From Croceivirga sp. (GTDB taxonomy: Bacteria; Bacteroidota; Bacteroidia; Flavobacteriales; Flavobacteriaceae): a stretch of 64,000 nucleotides of DNA. A program made the position numbers and the translations under genes. Below are positions 16,215-25,314 of this stretch, one piece after another (within the stretch, counting starts at the first letter, position 1; every line of letters begins with the position of its first letter). The DNA lies in contig JANQKR010000048.1 of NCBI GenBank assembly GCA_028281025.1, positions 1 to 64,000 on the forward strand. The letters are read 5' to 3'. The notes beneath the pieces are model-generated. The model worked only from the letters and a program-made list of their open reading frames with translations. It made no database searches and was not told where the DNA came from.

Positions 16215-18421
16215 AGACAATGAACTCCAGAAGGGATTTTTTAAAAAGAACAGGTTTGGCAAGTGGTGGATTGGTCATAGGACTGAATTTCCTGCAAAGT
16301 TGTGTCAATGAGGTGGCGAATATCCCTGCCAATGCCGAACCCCTGGTCGATTTGGAAAATGGTTTTGAGGCACAAGGAGCACTTTCCGTAACGGACTTTT
16401 TACAAATACGGCCGGATGGCAGCGTTTTTTTGAGCCTTACAAAATATGAAATGGGTCAAGGGGTGAGTACGGGATTGTCCTCTATTCTTGCGGAAGAGCT
16501 TGAGGCCGATTGGGAAAAAATCAATATAAAATACATCAAATCCTCGGTAAGTGAGTCCGATATTACCGGAGGGAGTACAAGCACACTGCTGCATTGGGAC
16601 CTACTTCGAAAAGCAGGAGCCTTCGCAAAATACCTGCTAATAGCGGCAGCAGCCAAGGAATGGTCGGTCTACAAAGATCAATGTTATGCCGAAAATGGGT
16701 ATATCCATCAACATGGAAGTACAGTAAAATTGGGATATGGTGAACTTGTGGGGAGCATTGTGGTCCCCGGGAACTATCGAACCCTTTTCGACGAAGTTCC
16801 GCTTAAATACCAATCCAAGTTCAAGTTGATCGGCAAAAGCCTGAAAAGCAAAATAATTCCTGATATCGTCACAGGAAAACATCCCTTTAGTATTGATGTA
16901 CGATTGCCCAATATGAAGTATGCAGCCGTACTTAGATGCCCCGTATTCAAAGGAAAGCTAATCGGTTTTGATGCCTCCGATGCACTAAAAGTACCGGGTG
17001 TTGAAAAAGTAGTGGAGATTGAAGGGGTTATTCTGGATGCGGCTACCCATATTAGGGACGGGGTTGCGGTAATCGCCAATTCCACCTGGGCCGCATTTCA
17101 AGGAAAATTAGCGGTAAAGGCCGAGTGGGATTTGGGCGAAAATGCGAAAATGGAGCACCAAAAATTTGTTGCCGATTGTCTGGAGCAATTGGATAGTGAC
17201 AAAGGCACCGAGATTTTGCGAATAGGTAAGAAAACCAACACTTCCGAAATGGATCAAATCATTTCATATACCTATGAGTTCCCCTATCAGCACCATGTCT
17301 GTATGGAACCCTTAAATGCCACATCACATTTTAAAGGGGATTCCTGTGAAATGTGGGTGGGTACGCAATCGGCGGACAAAATCATCTTCAACATTGAAAA
17401 ACACTTGGGAATCCCAAAAGAAAATATAAAGATCAACTGTCATCCCAGTGGAGGAGGTTTTGGTTTGCGGTATTCCTCAGAATATGCGGTGGAATCCATG
17501 GTGGTATCCAAGGCGGCAGGCGGTGATTTGGTCAAAATGTGTTATAGTCGGGAAGATGATATCAAGTTCGATTATTTAAACCCATTTGAACTCAACAAAC
17601 ACACGGTTGGTATTAAGGATGGTAGGCCACTATTTTGGGATTTTAAGAATGTAATGGCCAATTGGGGGGGACTACTGGGTTGGATGTATTATGATATTCC
17701 CAACTGTTCTGGAACACAAATAACAGTGGATGGATTCACCCAGGTTGGCGCATGGCGCTCGGTGATGGCCAATGCAGAAGGCTTTTCCACGGAATGCTTT
17801 ATGGATGAAGTGGCCCATGAATTGAATAGGGATCCTTTGGAATTTCGGCTCAGCCTACTTCCTCGGAACAAAATGGTGGATTTCAAGCACAGTCATAAAT
17901 GCAACATCAATAGGTTGCGTGGTGCGCTGGAATTGGTGGCGAAAAAAGCGAAATGGGGAAAATCGATGCCCGAAGATAGTGCTCAGGGCATAGCGGTCTA
18001 TCCATATATGCACGGTAATGGCTATGGAGCGGTCGTAGCTGAGGTTTCCATTGCCAACAATGCAATAAAAGTGACCAAGATTACTGCTTCCATCGACTGT
18101 GGCCTGGTCATAAACCCGGACCAGGTAAGGCAGCAAATGGAAGGGGGCGTTATATGGGCACTATCCGCCATATTTTATGGAGGCACGGAATATGAGGATG
18201 GCGTTGTACAGCGCAGCAACTTTCATGATAATCCGGTCCTTCGAATCAACGAAATCCCCGAAATTGAAGTGCATATTTGTGAAAACGATGAAACCCAACC
18301 GTGGGGCGTGGGGGAAATAGCCGGGCCACCCACCTATGCCGCGGTATGCAATGCCATTTTTGCAGCTACCGGAAAACGGATAAGGAAACTGCCCATCAAA
18401 AAGAGCGTAAAGGCCTTATGA
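16211..18421 (+). CDS. Molybdopterin-binding large subunit (isoquinoline 1-oxidoreductase beta type), Tat-exported
   Basis: 736 residues from the ATG that overlaps the small-subunit stop. The start shows a twin-arginine signal, NSRRDFLKRTGLASGGLVIG, ending in LQSC, a possible lipobox. A 736-residue mature chain carrying two aldehyde oxidase/xanthine dehydrogenase-type molybdopterin regions follows, with CHPSGGGFGLRYSSEYAVE as the cofactor glycine-rich loop, and later GVGEIAGPPTYAAV near the end with the candidate catalytic glutamate. IorB-type enzymes hydroxylate N-heteroaromatics or oxidise aldehydes. A Tat plus lipobox leader would place it on the periplasmic face of the membrane. No maturation chaperone (XdhC/CoxF-like) is encoded nearby. 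Confidence 0.9.
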   Translation: MKTMNSRRDFLKRTGLASGGLVIGLNFLQSCVNEVANIPANAEPLVDLENGFEAQGALSVTDFLQIRPDGSVFLSLTKYEMGQGVSTGLSSILAEELEADWEKINIKYIKSSVSESDITGGSTSTLLHWDLLRKAGAFAKYLLIAAAAKEWSVYKDQCYAENGYIHQHGSTVKLGYGELVGSIVVPGNYRTLFDEVPLKYQSKFKLIGKSLKSKIIPDIVTGKHPFSIDVRLPNMKYAAVLRCPVFKGKLIGFDASDALKVPGVEKVVEIEGVILDAATHIRDGVAVIANSTWAAFQGKLAVKAEWDLGENAKMEHQKFVADCLEQLDSDKGTEILRIGKKTNTSEMDQIISYTYEFPYQHHVCMEPLNATSHFKGDSCEMWVGTQSADKIIFNIEKHLGIPKENIKINCHPSGGGFGLRYSSEYAVESMVVSKAAGGDLVKMCYSREDDIKFDYLNPFELNKHTVGIKDGRPLFWDFKNVMANWGGLLGWMYYDIPNCSGTQITVDGFTQVGAWRSVMANAEGFSTECFMDEVAHELNRDPLEFRLSLLPRNKMVDFKHSHKCNINRLRGALELVAKKAKWGKSMPEDSAQGIAVYPYMHGNGYGAVVAEVSIANNAIKVTKITASIDCGLVINPDQVRQQMEGGVIWALSAIFYGGTEYEDGVVQRSNFHDNPVLRINEIPEIEVHICENDETQPWGVGEIAGPPTYAAVCNAIFAATGKRIRKLPIKKSVKAL

Positions 18422-18516
18422 ACCTTCTGTTAACATTTAGTGGTTTTTAATAAGACTTTGTCTAAATTTAACCAAATAGCCTAGGTATCAGGGAAAAAGC
18501 ACGGAATGAAAAATTA

Positions 18517-18978
18517 ATGATAAAACCGATGTATATGACCACAAAAATCAAACTCTTTTCAATAATCTTGGTTTTTACCGCTTTGGCAAGCTGTAAAACG
18601 GGCCAACTGAAACACGCATCGGCTCCGGAAATGGGCGGGTTTAAAGTAGCCATATTGTATCCAAATGAGGAAAACGTAACCTTTGACATGAACTACTACC
18701 AGGAAAAGCACATGCCCATGGTAGCTGGGTTTTTAGGGGAAAATTTAAGATTTTATGAGATAGACAAGGGCATAGCGGGCAGGACGCCTAATGATAAAGC
18801 GCCCTTTGTGGCCATTGGGTATTTTTACGTCAAGAATATTGCGGAATATAATGAAGCCATAGCAAAAAATAGGGAGGCAATCATTAGTGACTTCAAAAAT
18901 TACACGAATGCGAGGCCCACGCTATCAATCAGTGAAATTGTGCAGGTACAACCGAATCCTATAAAGGGAAAATACTGA
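18517..18978 (+). CDS. EthD-domain lipoprotein
   Basis: 153 residues. An N-terminal hydrophobic segment ends in LASC (Cys26), a lipobox. The remainder is an EthD-type dimeric alpha-beta barrel: FKVAILYPNEENVTFDMNYY, then EKHMPMVAGFLG, then YFYVKNIAEYNEAIAKN. EthD proteins are small companions of oxidative degradation pathways and most are cytoplasmic, so a lipid anchor is unusual. The start is uncertain, since ATGs at 18529 and 18535 are also possible and the last gives a normal signal length. It lies 95 bp after the molybdenum hydroxylase and is closed by a strong terminator, so it may be the last gene of that operon. Confidence 0.7.
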   Translation: MIKPMYMTTKIKLFSIILVFTALASCKTGQLKHASAPEMGGFKVAILYPNEENVTFDMNYYQEKHMPMVAGFLGENLRFYEIDKGIAGRTPNDKAPFVAIGYFYVKNIAEYNEAIAKNREAIISDFKNYTNARPTLSISEIVQVQPNPIKGKY

Positions 18979-19028
18979 AATTCAGCTCCGAACACGGTCC
19001 GGGAAGGAGCGGAAGTTAAAAACAGCGC

Positions 19029-19063
19029 AGGTCCGACTTTACATAAAAGTCGGACCTTTCTTT
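19029..19063 (+). terminator. Rho-independent terminator after the EthD gene
   Basis: Twelve-bp stem AGGTCCGACTTT (19029-19040) / AAAGTCGGACCT (19046-19057) with a 5-nt loop, followed by TTCTTT. A copy of the short direct repeat TTGTATCGAAA lies further on at 19217 and again at 19251, of unknown meaning. Confidence 0.88.
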
Positions 19064-19272
19064 ATCGTGGGACATCAGTAAATTGAAATTCGATTTTGTA
19101 AAAGGATGAATTTTGGGGTAACCGGTGGGGTATTTTAACATGAGTTTTTCGATATTGTTTTTTAGCAGCCAAAATCCGTCAAATTGAGTGGTTTTTCGTA
19201 ATGAAATGAAGAAAAATTGTATCGAAATTAGGATTTTGCAAGTAATTTTCTTGTATCGAAACTCACGCTATT

Positions 19273-20088
19273 TCAGATTTTTCTGTATCTAAAATCACAA
19301 ATATCCGCGCCCGTGGCAATGGTCCCGGTCCTGATCATTTCCAAACCTGCCAAGCCGGTCGTAATCTTGTCAACTTCACAGAGAATGGGACTGTATTGAG
19401 AGGCTCCATGTTTTAGAAACAGCTTGCAAATTCCACATTCAGAGATGTTTATACCGTATCCCAAACCAAAGGTTTCCTTTTCATCCGTTACAATATGGGC
19501 CCTGAAACCGTCTTCATGCCCTTTGGTTTGAACTCTCTTGTTCAGTTTCCCAACTAGAAGTCTTCCTGGAACTGTTCCAATTATTTTTACGGGTAATTTC
19601 TTCACATAGGCCTGTATCCTGTTTTTGGGCCTAATATAGTCTTCTGCAATTCCAATGGCTATCGATTTGATCTGTGGATAAGATTCCCCTTTTTTTTCAA
19701 GCACTTGTATCAAACCCAAAAAAAATGCGCAGAAGCCCAAACGCTTGTCCATTGGATTTTTTGAAGTGGCCGCGAAGGAAACATCTTTTGAGATTTCCTC
19801 AAATTTCTTTTCAGTTTGACTATAAAGGGATCTGTAGTGTTTTGGATAGTAGTGTTTTAGAATTTTATAAAAGGATTTCCTGTATCCAAGAAAGGGGGCT
19901 TTTTTTAGGAAAACCTTCTTTACGAACCCAAAAAGGACAAGGCCTATTAGCGGGACAAAAAGGATATACCAATTGCTCCAAATACCCGATTCATAGAGAT
20001 ATCCTGCCACCCCAATAATAATCGACCATTTGAGAACAATGTACCCTATGCCTATCCAAATTAAGGATTTATACTTCATTTTTGCCAT
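19273..20088 (-). CDS. Membrane protein resembling L-2-amino-thiazoline-4-carboxylate (ATC) hydrolases
   Basis: 271 residues. Two hydrophobic helices occupy ~8-30 and ~40-57. A soluble region (~65-271) ends in CGICKLFLKHG, LCEVDKI and TGTIATGADICDFRYRKI. That closing CDFR(Y/F)R pattern preceded by a paired-cysteine segment is what I recall of the ATC hydrolase-like family, whose founding member opens a thiazoline ring. In most genomes this family has no known substrate, so only the family is proposed, not the reaction. It lies 83 bp after the jelly-roll protein gene on the same strand and may share its transcript. Confidence 0.5.
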   Translation of the reverse strand: MAKMKYKSLIWIGIGYIVLKWSIIIGVAGYLYESGIWSNWYILFVPLIGLVLFGFVKKVFLKKAPFLGYRKSFYKILKHYYPKHYRSLYSQTEKKFEEISKDVSFAATSKNPMDKRLGFCAFFLGLIQVLEKKGESYPQIKSIAIGIAEDYIRPKNRIQAYVKKLPVKIIGTVPGRLLVGKLNKRVQTKGHEDGFRAHIVTDEKETFGLGYGINISECGICKLFLKHGASQYSPILCEVDKITTGLAGLEMIRTGTIATGADICDFRYRKI

Positions 20089-20171
20089 CTGAATGAACGA
20101 ATATACACTACTTCTGTCATTTGGTTTGTGGACCTAAAAGCTATGCAGTAACGTATCCTCCTTTTTCCATC

Positions 20172-21257
20172 TCAATCCAATTTTCCCATAAATCCCCACC
20201 CATTGGCCTTGTCAATGACCAAACAATGCAATGTATTCTTACCTTCTTTGAGGTTAAGATGCAGCACGTTGGTGTCGATATCCAAATGGCCCGTATGCTG
20301 TGGTCCTTTCGCTCGGAAAGCATTGTTTCCCGAGAAGATGGGTTTCTTGTTCAAATAGACCGTCACCCTATCACTAAAATCGAATGAAAAACGCCGTATG
20401 GTGTCTTTGTCAACTTCAATATTTTTGGAAACGATGGCAGCATATTCCCTATTGTTTTCAAACCTACCGGCGGATTTTCTTCTGATGTACTTGGAAATGG
20501 GGAGTAATCCCGAATTTTCGGTATGCACTTCCTTACACGGCAGCTTGAGTGCCCTTTCCAATGAGAAATCTTCTTTTTGGAATGGAAATCCTTCGGATAA
20601 GGACCACTTCCTTACAATACTGGGATTAGTGCTTTTGTTCCGAGGCATTGGTTTGCCCCCATAATTACTGTGCGATTTTGAAAACTTGAAATTTGAAAAC
20701 CGATTGGCGTATAATGAAAATATCCCTATTTCGCCGTCCTTGTTCGATGTCCGCAAATGGTCAATGGAGAAGGCTTCCCCATCATTCAAAAATACCTTCG
20801 CGCTAGGACCCAAAACCACCAACTTGAGCTTGTTCCACCCTTTTTTCTTGAACACTACTCTGGCTTGATATTCCCTATACAGTTGCCAATTGGTCTCTTT
20901 ATGGAAAATAGGGGTGTACTGCATGGCATCCACTTGCTTTGATTTGTGACAGCGGATCAGGACTTCCTCCATGGTATCTTGCTGTTTTCTAAAGATGATA
21001 CCGGCAAAGCTTCTATTGTCATTGGCATATATCTCCAATTCTATGGTGCCGTTTACAAAGTTTTCGTTTTTTAGGATGGCCTCACCGTTGAGTACCATGG
21101 TTTCCCGTCCATCGAAAGTTTCAAAAACTGTCGTATCCCTTTCAAATAGCTCCCAATTTTGGATATGCATGGGAACAGCCCCTTTGGTGGACTGGCCGAA
21201 GGAAGAAATACTGACCAATAGTGCCATCAAACCGTTTCCAATCATCAATGATTTCAT
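20172..21257 (-). CDS. Secreted concanavalin-like (DUF1080-type) domain protein of unknown function
   Basis: 361 residues with a Sec signal peptide (residues 1-~22, ending SSFGQS). Residues ~40-200 look like a laminin G/DUF1080 jelly roll: NWELFERDTTVFETFDGRET, NGTIELEIYANDNRSFAGI, RVVFKKKGWNKLKLVV, FLNDGEAFSIDHL, DGEIGIFS. The last ~120 residues are a second beta-rich domain (FDFSDRVTVYLNKKPIF, KNTLHCLVIDKANGW), as in galactose-binding-like modules of glycosidases. No catalytic residues can be named. It may bind a carbohydrate. The neighbours give no functional hint. Confidence 0.55.
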   Translation of the reverse strand: MKSLMIGNGLMALLVSISSFGQSTKGAVPMHIQNWELFERDTTVFETFDGRETMVLNGEAILKNENFVNGTIELEIYANDNRSFAGIIFRKQQDTMEEVLIRCHKSKQVDAMQYTPIFHKETNWQLYREYQARVVFKKKGWNKLKLVVLGPSAKVFLNDGEAFSIDHLRTSNKDGEIGIFSLYANRFSNFKFSKSHSNYGGKPMPRNKSTNPSIVRKWSLSEGFPFQKEDFSLERALKLPCKEVHTENSGLLPISKYIRRKSAGRFENNREYAAIVSKNIEVDKDTIRRFSFDFSDRVTVYLNKKPIFSGNNAFRAKGPQHTGHLDIDTNVLHLNLKEGKNTLHCLVIDKANGWGFMGKLD

Positions 21258-21727
21258 TTTACCAATTTGTTTTCTGTTTGATGTGGTAACCCCAATTCAT
21301 TTGATGGGATCTTTTACGTAGTTTAGGACTTGGGAAATTCTAAGTTGCTCCAAACCGTGGAAATACCACCCAATACTACTTCAGATGATGTATTTCCATT
21401 CGCATTAAATGCCAAAAGCAGGGATTAAAGATACGGAGGATCGGTATTTACATACGAATAGGTTTGGCATTTCTTGAATCTGGAGAAAACACTTAGGGAG
21501 GATGGTGCGGTAAGGGTTGAGGAGCTCCCTATTGCCCCCAGGAATGGAAGTATGCGTGGCCTTTATTTAACTAAACTGCTGGATATCTGCTCATTAATGG
21601 AGGTGTTTGGGGACTTCATGTCCATTTTAAAACCATGTTAATAAAGCCTTTTCCGGTTAAACTTTGAAAACACCGAAACGTAATTTCAAACAAAAGTTGT
21701 CCTACTGCTTGGGGCAGTGTTCATGGA
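21258..21727. other. Intergenic region upstream of the TonB/DUF4249 module
   Basis: 470 bp between divergent genes. TAGGTTTG at 21459-21466 fits the -7 consensus but is ~260 bp from the next gene. One uninterrupted plus-strand frame of ~58 codons (about 21460-21643) has coding-like composition but no start codon or recognisable relative. Nothing else is evident. Confidence 0.4.
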
Positions 21728-22540
21728 TTGTTATTGCATATTATCTTTAAAATCGATCTGACTACTAGAAACTTGCTCTTGAATTTTTTTTATTCTTCAA
21801 ACTTACTTCGGAAATACGGTCCATTGGGGGTAGCACTATTGTTGTTCAATGGCATCTACACCCAAACGGATAGGAATACGGAGCCTTTTTACAATTGGTT
21901 CGACACCAAGATTGGCATTGAGAATTCCGGATTGTACAAAGGAACCGTTTATACCGATAATTTCACGGTTATTAATGAAAAGCACCAGTTTTTTAATTCC
22001 CCGGAATTGGAATTGGGAAGCGTAACATTTGATGGACAAACCTATTATGATCAAAGGATAAAGTATGATTTGTTCAACGATGCCCTATTGATTACTCCCA
22101 AGGACCAGACCAATGCCCTGCTTATCATCCCGGAACGTACAAGAACGGAGGGTTTCTCAATAGACGGGCACCCATTTATTAAAGTGGATAAAAATGTTGA
22201 AGGATTTTCAGGGGCGTTGGGATTCTGTGAGATCGTTTTTAAAAAAGGGACGTCCATGCTTCTTAAGAAGTATAGGAAGGCGAAGGTGGACAAACGGGAA
22301 ACCAGAACAGTATACCAGGAGTTCGAACAAAAGGTCAATTTTTTTGTATGGCATGGCAATACGTTTTATCCGGTGGATTCCAGAAGGGAATGGATGTTGG
22401 CTTTCCCTAACCACAAGGAGACCATTAAAAACTACCACAAGGCATATGGCGCATTAAGAAGAAAGGATATTGATGCCTTTACAGCCATGGCTTTCGATCA
22501 CTTGTTTCCGTTAGAGGAGGACCAAAACACCACTTTTTGA
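21728..22540 (+). CDS. Uncharacterised periplasmic protein preceding a TonB receptor
   Basis: Up to 270 residues with no recognised family. A hydrophobic segment (~30-46, GPLGVALLLFNGIYTQ) looks like a Sec signal. The rest is beta-rich (KIGIENSGLYKGTVYTDNF, ELELGSVTFDGQTYY, NFFVWHGNTFYPV) and ends with an acidic helix. There is no in-frame ATG upstream of the signal; the frame is open back to 21668. Translation must therefore begin at a rare codon such as TTG (21728 or one of the later TTGs), or the sequence has a small error. It ends 2 bp before the TonB receptor start, so the two are coupled. Genes in this position are probably accessory to the receptor. Confidence 0.6.
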   Translation: MLLHIIFKIDLTTRNLLLNFFYSSNLLRKYGPLGVALLLFNGIYTQTDRNTEPFYNWFDTKIGIENSGLYKGTVYTDNFTVINEKHQFFNSPELELGSVTFDGQTYYDQRIKYDLFNDALLITPKDQTNALLIIPERTRTEGFSIDGHPFIKVDKNVEGFSGALGFCEIVFKKGTSMLLKKYRKAKVDKRETRTVYQEFEQKVNFFVWHGNTFYPVDSRREWMLAFPNHKETIKNYHKAYGALRRKDIDAFTAMAFDHLFPLEEDQNTTF

Positions 22541-22542
22541 CC

Positions 22543-25311
22543 ATGGGAAATCGCATAGTAGTGTATTTGATGTTGATATGGGGTCTTTACACCAGCGCCC
22601 AACAAAACACGGACCCGATTTCGATAACTTTTAATGATGTGACACGGGTAGGCGTTTTGGAGCAATTGGAAGACCTCACGGAATATGAGTTCTTTTATAT
22701 TCCGGAATGGTTCAACGATGAGCTCATTACGGGCGATTACCAGGAAGTGTCCATAGAATTCCTATTGGGGGCCATTTTTGAAGGCGGGAACATCAATTAT
22801 TTTTTGATTGGGGATCAAAAGATTGTGCTTACCCAAAACAACAGTATTTATGACCAATTGCCCCAAGGTTTTTTTGGAAGGAAAGAAAAAACGGCAGTTA
22901 CGGGGACCGCAGTGGAAAAAGAAACATCCCCGGTTTTTTACGACGATTTCATCTCCAACGAAAGAAAAAGGGTAGAGACCCATAGGATTGGAAAGGAGAA
23001 TACGGATAACATTCGGGAAAACTATACATTATCCGGTTTTGTCAAAAGAAAGGAAACGGGTGAACCCATCTCCAATTTGGCCGTAGTGGTAAAGAACCAA
23101 AATCGGGGTACCGTAACCGATAATGAGGGTTTCTACGAAATTGATTTGGTTGCCGGTGTCAATATGCTTCAAATCAAAGCCCTTGGAATTGAAAATGTTG
23201 AGAAGCGCATTATCATGTACAACGATGGTACGCTCAATATGGAACTCAGAGAAAGTCTGCAACGACTGGATGAAGTAACGGTGACGGCAGAAGCCAATAA
23301 AAATGTAACGGATACCAGTACGGGCACCGAAGAAATCGATGTTGAAGCGTCAAAGAACATACCTCTGGTCCTAGGGGAAAGGGATGTACTGAAAGTTGCC
23401 ACTTCCCTACCAGGAATTTCTACCGCGGGCGAGGGTGCGATCGGTTTTAACGTAAGGGGAGGCAACGCCGATCAGAACCTTATACTTTTTGACCAGGCGG
23501 TCATATACAATCCACAACACTTTTTCGGCATTTTTTCCGCATTGAATCCATTCGCCATAGGTGAGCTAAATATCAATAAGGGCAATATCCCCGCAGAATT
23601 TGGGGGAAGGCTTTCTTCGGTATTCGACATCAAAACAAAAAATGGAAATACCGAAGAATTTGCCGGAGAGGCCTCAATTGGTCCGGTAACCGGTAATCTG
23701 TTATTGGAAGTTCCCGTGGTAAAGGAAAAGTCCTCACTTTTAGTAGGAGGTAGGGGAGCTTACGCCAATTGGATTTTGAGATCATTGGATGACGAGTCAT
23801 TGAACGATAGTGAAGCTTCCTTCTACGATGTCATGGCCAGCTACAGACATCAATTTAATGAGAAAAATAGCCTTAAGGCCACGGCGTATTACAGTAGGGA
23901 TGATTTCAGTATCTCTTCCGACTCCCTGTACATTTATTCCAACAGGCTCTTCTCTTTGGCATGGAATCGCCAATTCAGTGAGAAAACCACTGGGAGCCTT
24001 ACCTTGACCAACAGTGAATACGGGTTCAACATTGAGTTTGACAGCGATTCCGATGATGATTTTGACTTAGGATATGCCATCATGGAAACCGGGGCAAAAC
24101 TAAACATGAACTACCTGTACAATCAAAAATTTAGAGTCAACTACGGACTGGAAAGTAAATTATACAATGTATCACCGGGGAGTATCGAACCTTTGGGTGG
24201 TGGTTCCATTGTAGAACCCTTGGATATTGATGAGGAAAGGGCTCTGGAATCTGCTGTGTTCCTATCAGGGAACTATGATATTACGGATAAGCTTTCCATA
24301 GATGCCGGTATACGATATTCCTTTTATGCAGCATTGGGAGAAGCCTCCCAGCGGGTATTTGCCGAAGGGAACCCGAGAAATGAAGGGACCGTGATAGATA
24401 CATTGAACTTTGATAGGAATGAAGTTATAGAAACCTATGGTGGTCCGGAGTTTCGTTTTGGGGCAAGATATTTACTGACACCGGATTTTTCGGTAAAGGC
24501 CAGTTACAACAATATGATCCAATATATCCATAGGTTAACCAATAATACGACCGTTTCACCCATAGATACCTGGAAGCTTTCGGATCTGAACATAAGCCCG
24601 CAACGTGGAAGGCAATTTTCCCTGGGGTTCTATAAAAATTTTGATCGGAACACCTATGAGTTGAGCCTTGAAGGGTATTATAAAAGGAGTAATGACATTT
24701 TGGATTTCAAAACCGGAGCGCAACTTCTCCTAAACGAGAATATTGCAACCGAAGTTGTACAGGGAAAAGGGAAGTCCTACGGAGTTGAATTCCTGGTACG
24801 TAAAAACAGTGGAAAATTAAATGGATGGTTAGGGTACACCTATTCCCGTTCATTCATCCAATTTGACAGCCCTTTTTCTGAGGAACGGATCAATGATGGT
24901 GAGTTTTTCCCCTCTAATTTTGACCGACCGCACGACCTTAGTTTGGTAGCGAACTACAAGCTTACAAAAAGGTTTAGCCTTTCCACAAATTTTGTCTACC
25001 AAACCGGAAGGCCCGTAACCGTCCCGGTGGGTAATTTCAACTTTAATGACGCCGAATTCTCCTTGTTCAGCGACCGCAATAGCTTTAGGATCCCTGACTT
25101 TTACAGGCTTGATATTGGTCTTAATATCGAAGGAAACCATAAGATCAAAAAATTTGCCCATAGTTTTTGGACCATTTCTGTGTATAATGTCCTGGGAAGA
25201 AACAACCCCTTCTCGGTCTTTTTTGTAACGGACGATGGTCAGGTCCAGGCCGTTAAAAGCTCTATTTTCACCATACCCGTACCGGCAATAACCTATAATT
25301 TCAGATTTTGA
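22543..25311 (+). CDS. TonB-dependent outer-membrane receptor with STN domain
   Basis: 922 residues from ATG 22543 (signal MGNRIVVYLMLIWGLYTSAQ). Residues ~25-95 are a secretin/TonB short N-terminal (STN) domain (ITFNDVTRVGVLEQLEDLTE). A carboxypeptidase-like regulatory domain follows (~165-235, LSGFVKRKETGEPISN, TVTDNEGFYEI), then the plug (NVRGGNADQNLILFDQAVI) and a C-terminal beta barrel ending in a Phe (ITYNFRF). Receptors of this build import nutrients across the outer membrane, and the STN domain usually contacts an anti-sigma factor, but no sigma/anti-sigma pair is seen here. The two DUF4249 genes follow 3 bp downstream. No SusD partner is present, so the cargo is unlikely to be an ordinary glycan. 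Confidence 0.9.
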   Translation: MGNRIVVYLMLIWGLYTSAQQNTDPISITFNDVTRVGVLEQLEDLTEYEFFYIPEWFNDELITGDYQEVSIEFLLGAIFEGGNINYFLIGDQKIVLTQNNSIYDQLPQGFFGRKEKTAVTGTAVEKETSPVFYDDFISNERKRVETHRIGKENTDNIRENYTLSGFVKRKETGEPISNLAVVVKNQNRGTVTDNEGFYEIDLVAGVNMLQIKALGIENVEKRIIMYNDGTLNMELRESLQRLDEVTVTAEANKNVTDTSTGTEEIDVEASKNIPLVLGERDVLKVATSLPGISTAGEGAIGFNVRGGNADQNLILFDQAVIYNPQHFFGIFSALNPFAIGELNINKGNIPAEFGGRLSSVFDIKTKNGNTEEFAGEASIGPVTGNLLLEVPVVKEKSSLLVGGRGAYANWILRSLDDESLNDSEASFYDVMASYRHQFNEKNSLKATAYYSRDDFSISSDSLYIYSNRLFSLAWNRQFSEKTTGSLTLTNSEYGFNIEFDSDSDDDFDLGYAIMETGAKLNMNYLYNQKFRVNYGLESKLYNVSPGSIEPLGGGSIVEPLDIDEERALESAVFLSGNYDITDKLSIDAGIRYSFYAALGEASQRVFAEGNPRNEGTVIDTLNFDRNEVIETYGGPEFRFGARYLLTPDFSVKASYNNMIQYIHRLTNNTTVSPIDTWKLSDLNISPQRGRQFSLGFYKNFDRNTYELSLEGYYKRSNDILDFKTGAQLLLNENIATEVVQGKGKSYGVEFLVRKNSGKLNGWLGYTYSRSFIQFDSPFSEERINDGEFFPSNFDRPHDLSLVANYKLTKRFSLSTNFVYQTGRPVTVPVGNFNFNDAEFSLFSDRNSFRIPDFYRLDIGLNIEGNHKIKKFAHSFWTISVYNVLGRNNPFSVFFVTDDGQVQAVKSSIFTIPVPAITYNFRF

Positions 25312-25314
25312 GGG

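Noticed and set aside
21460-21643. Plus-strand frame of about 58 codons in the 470-bp gap
   Set aside because: No start codon, no family and no leader, so it is at most a decayed fragment.
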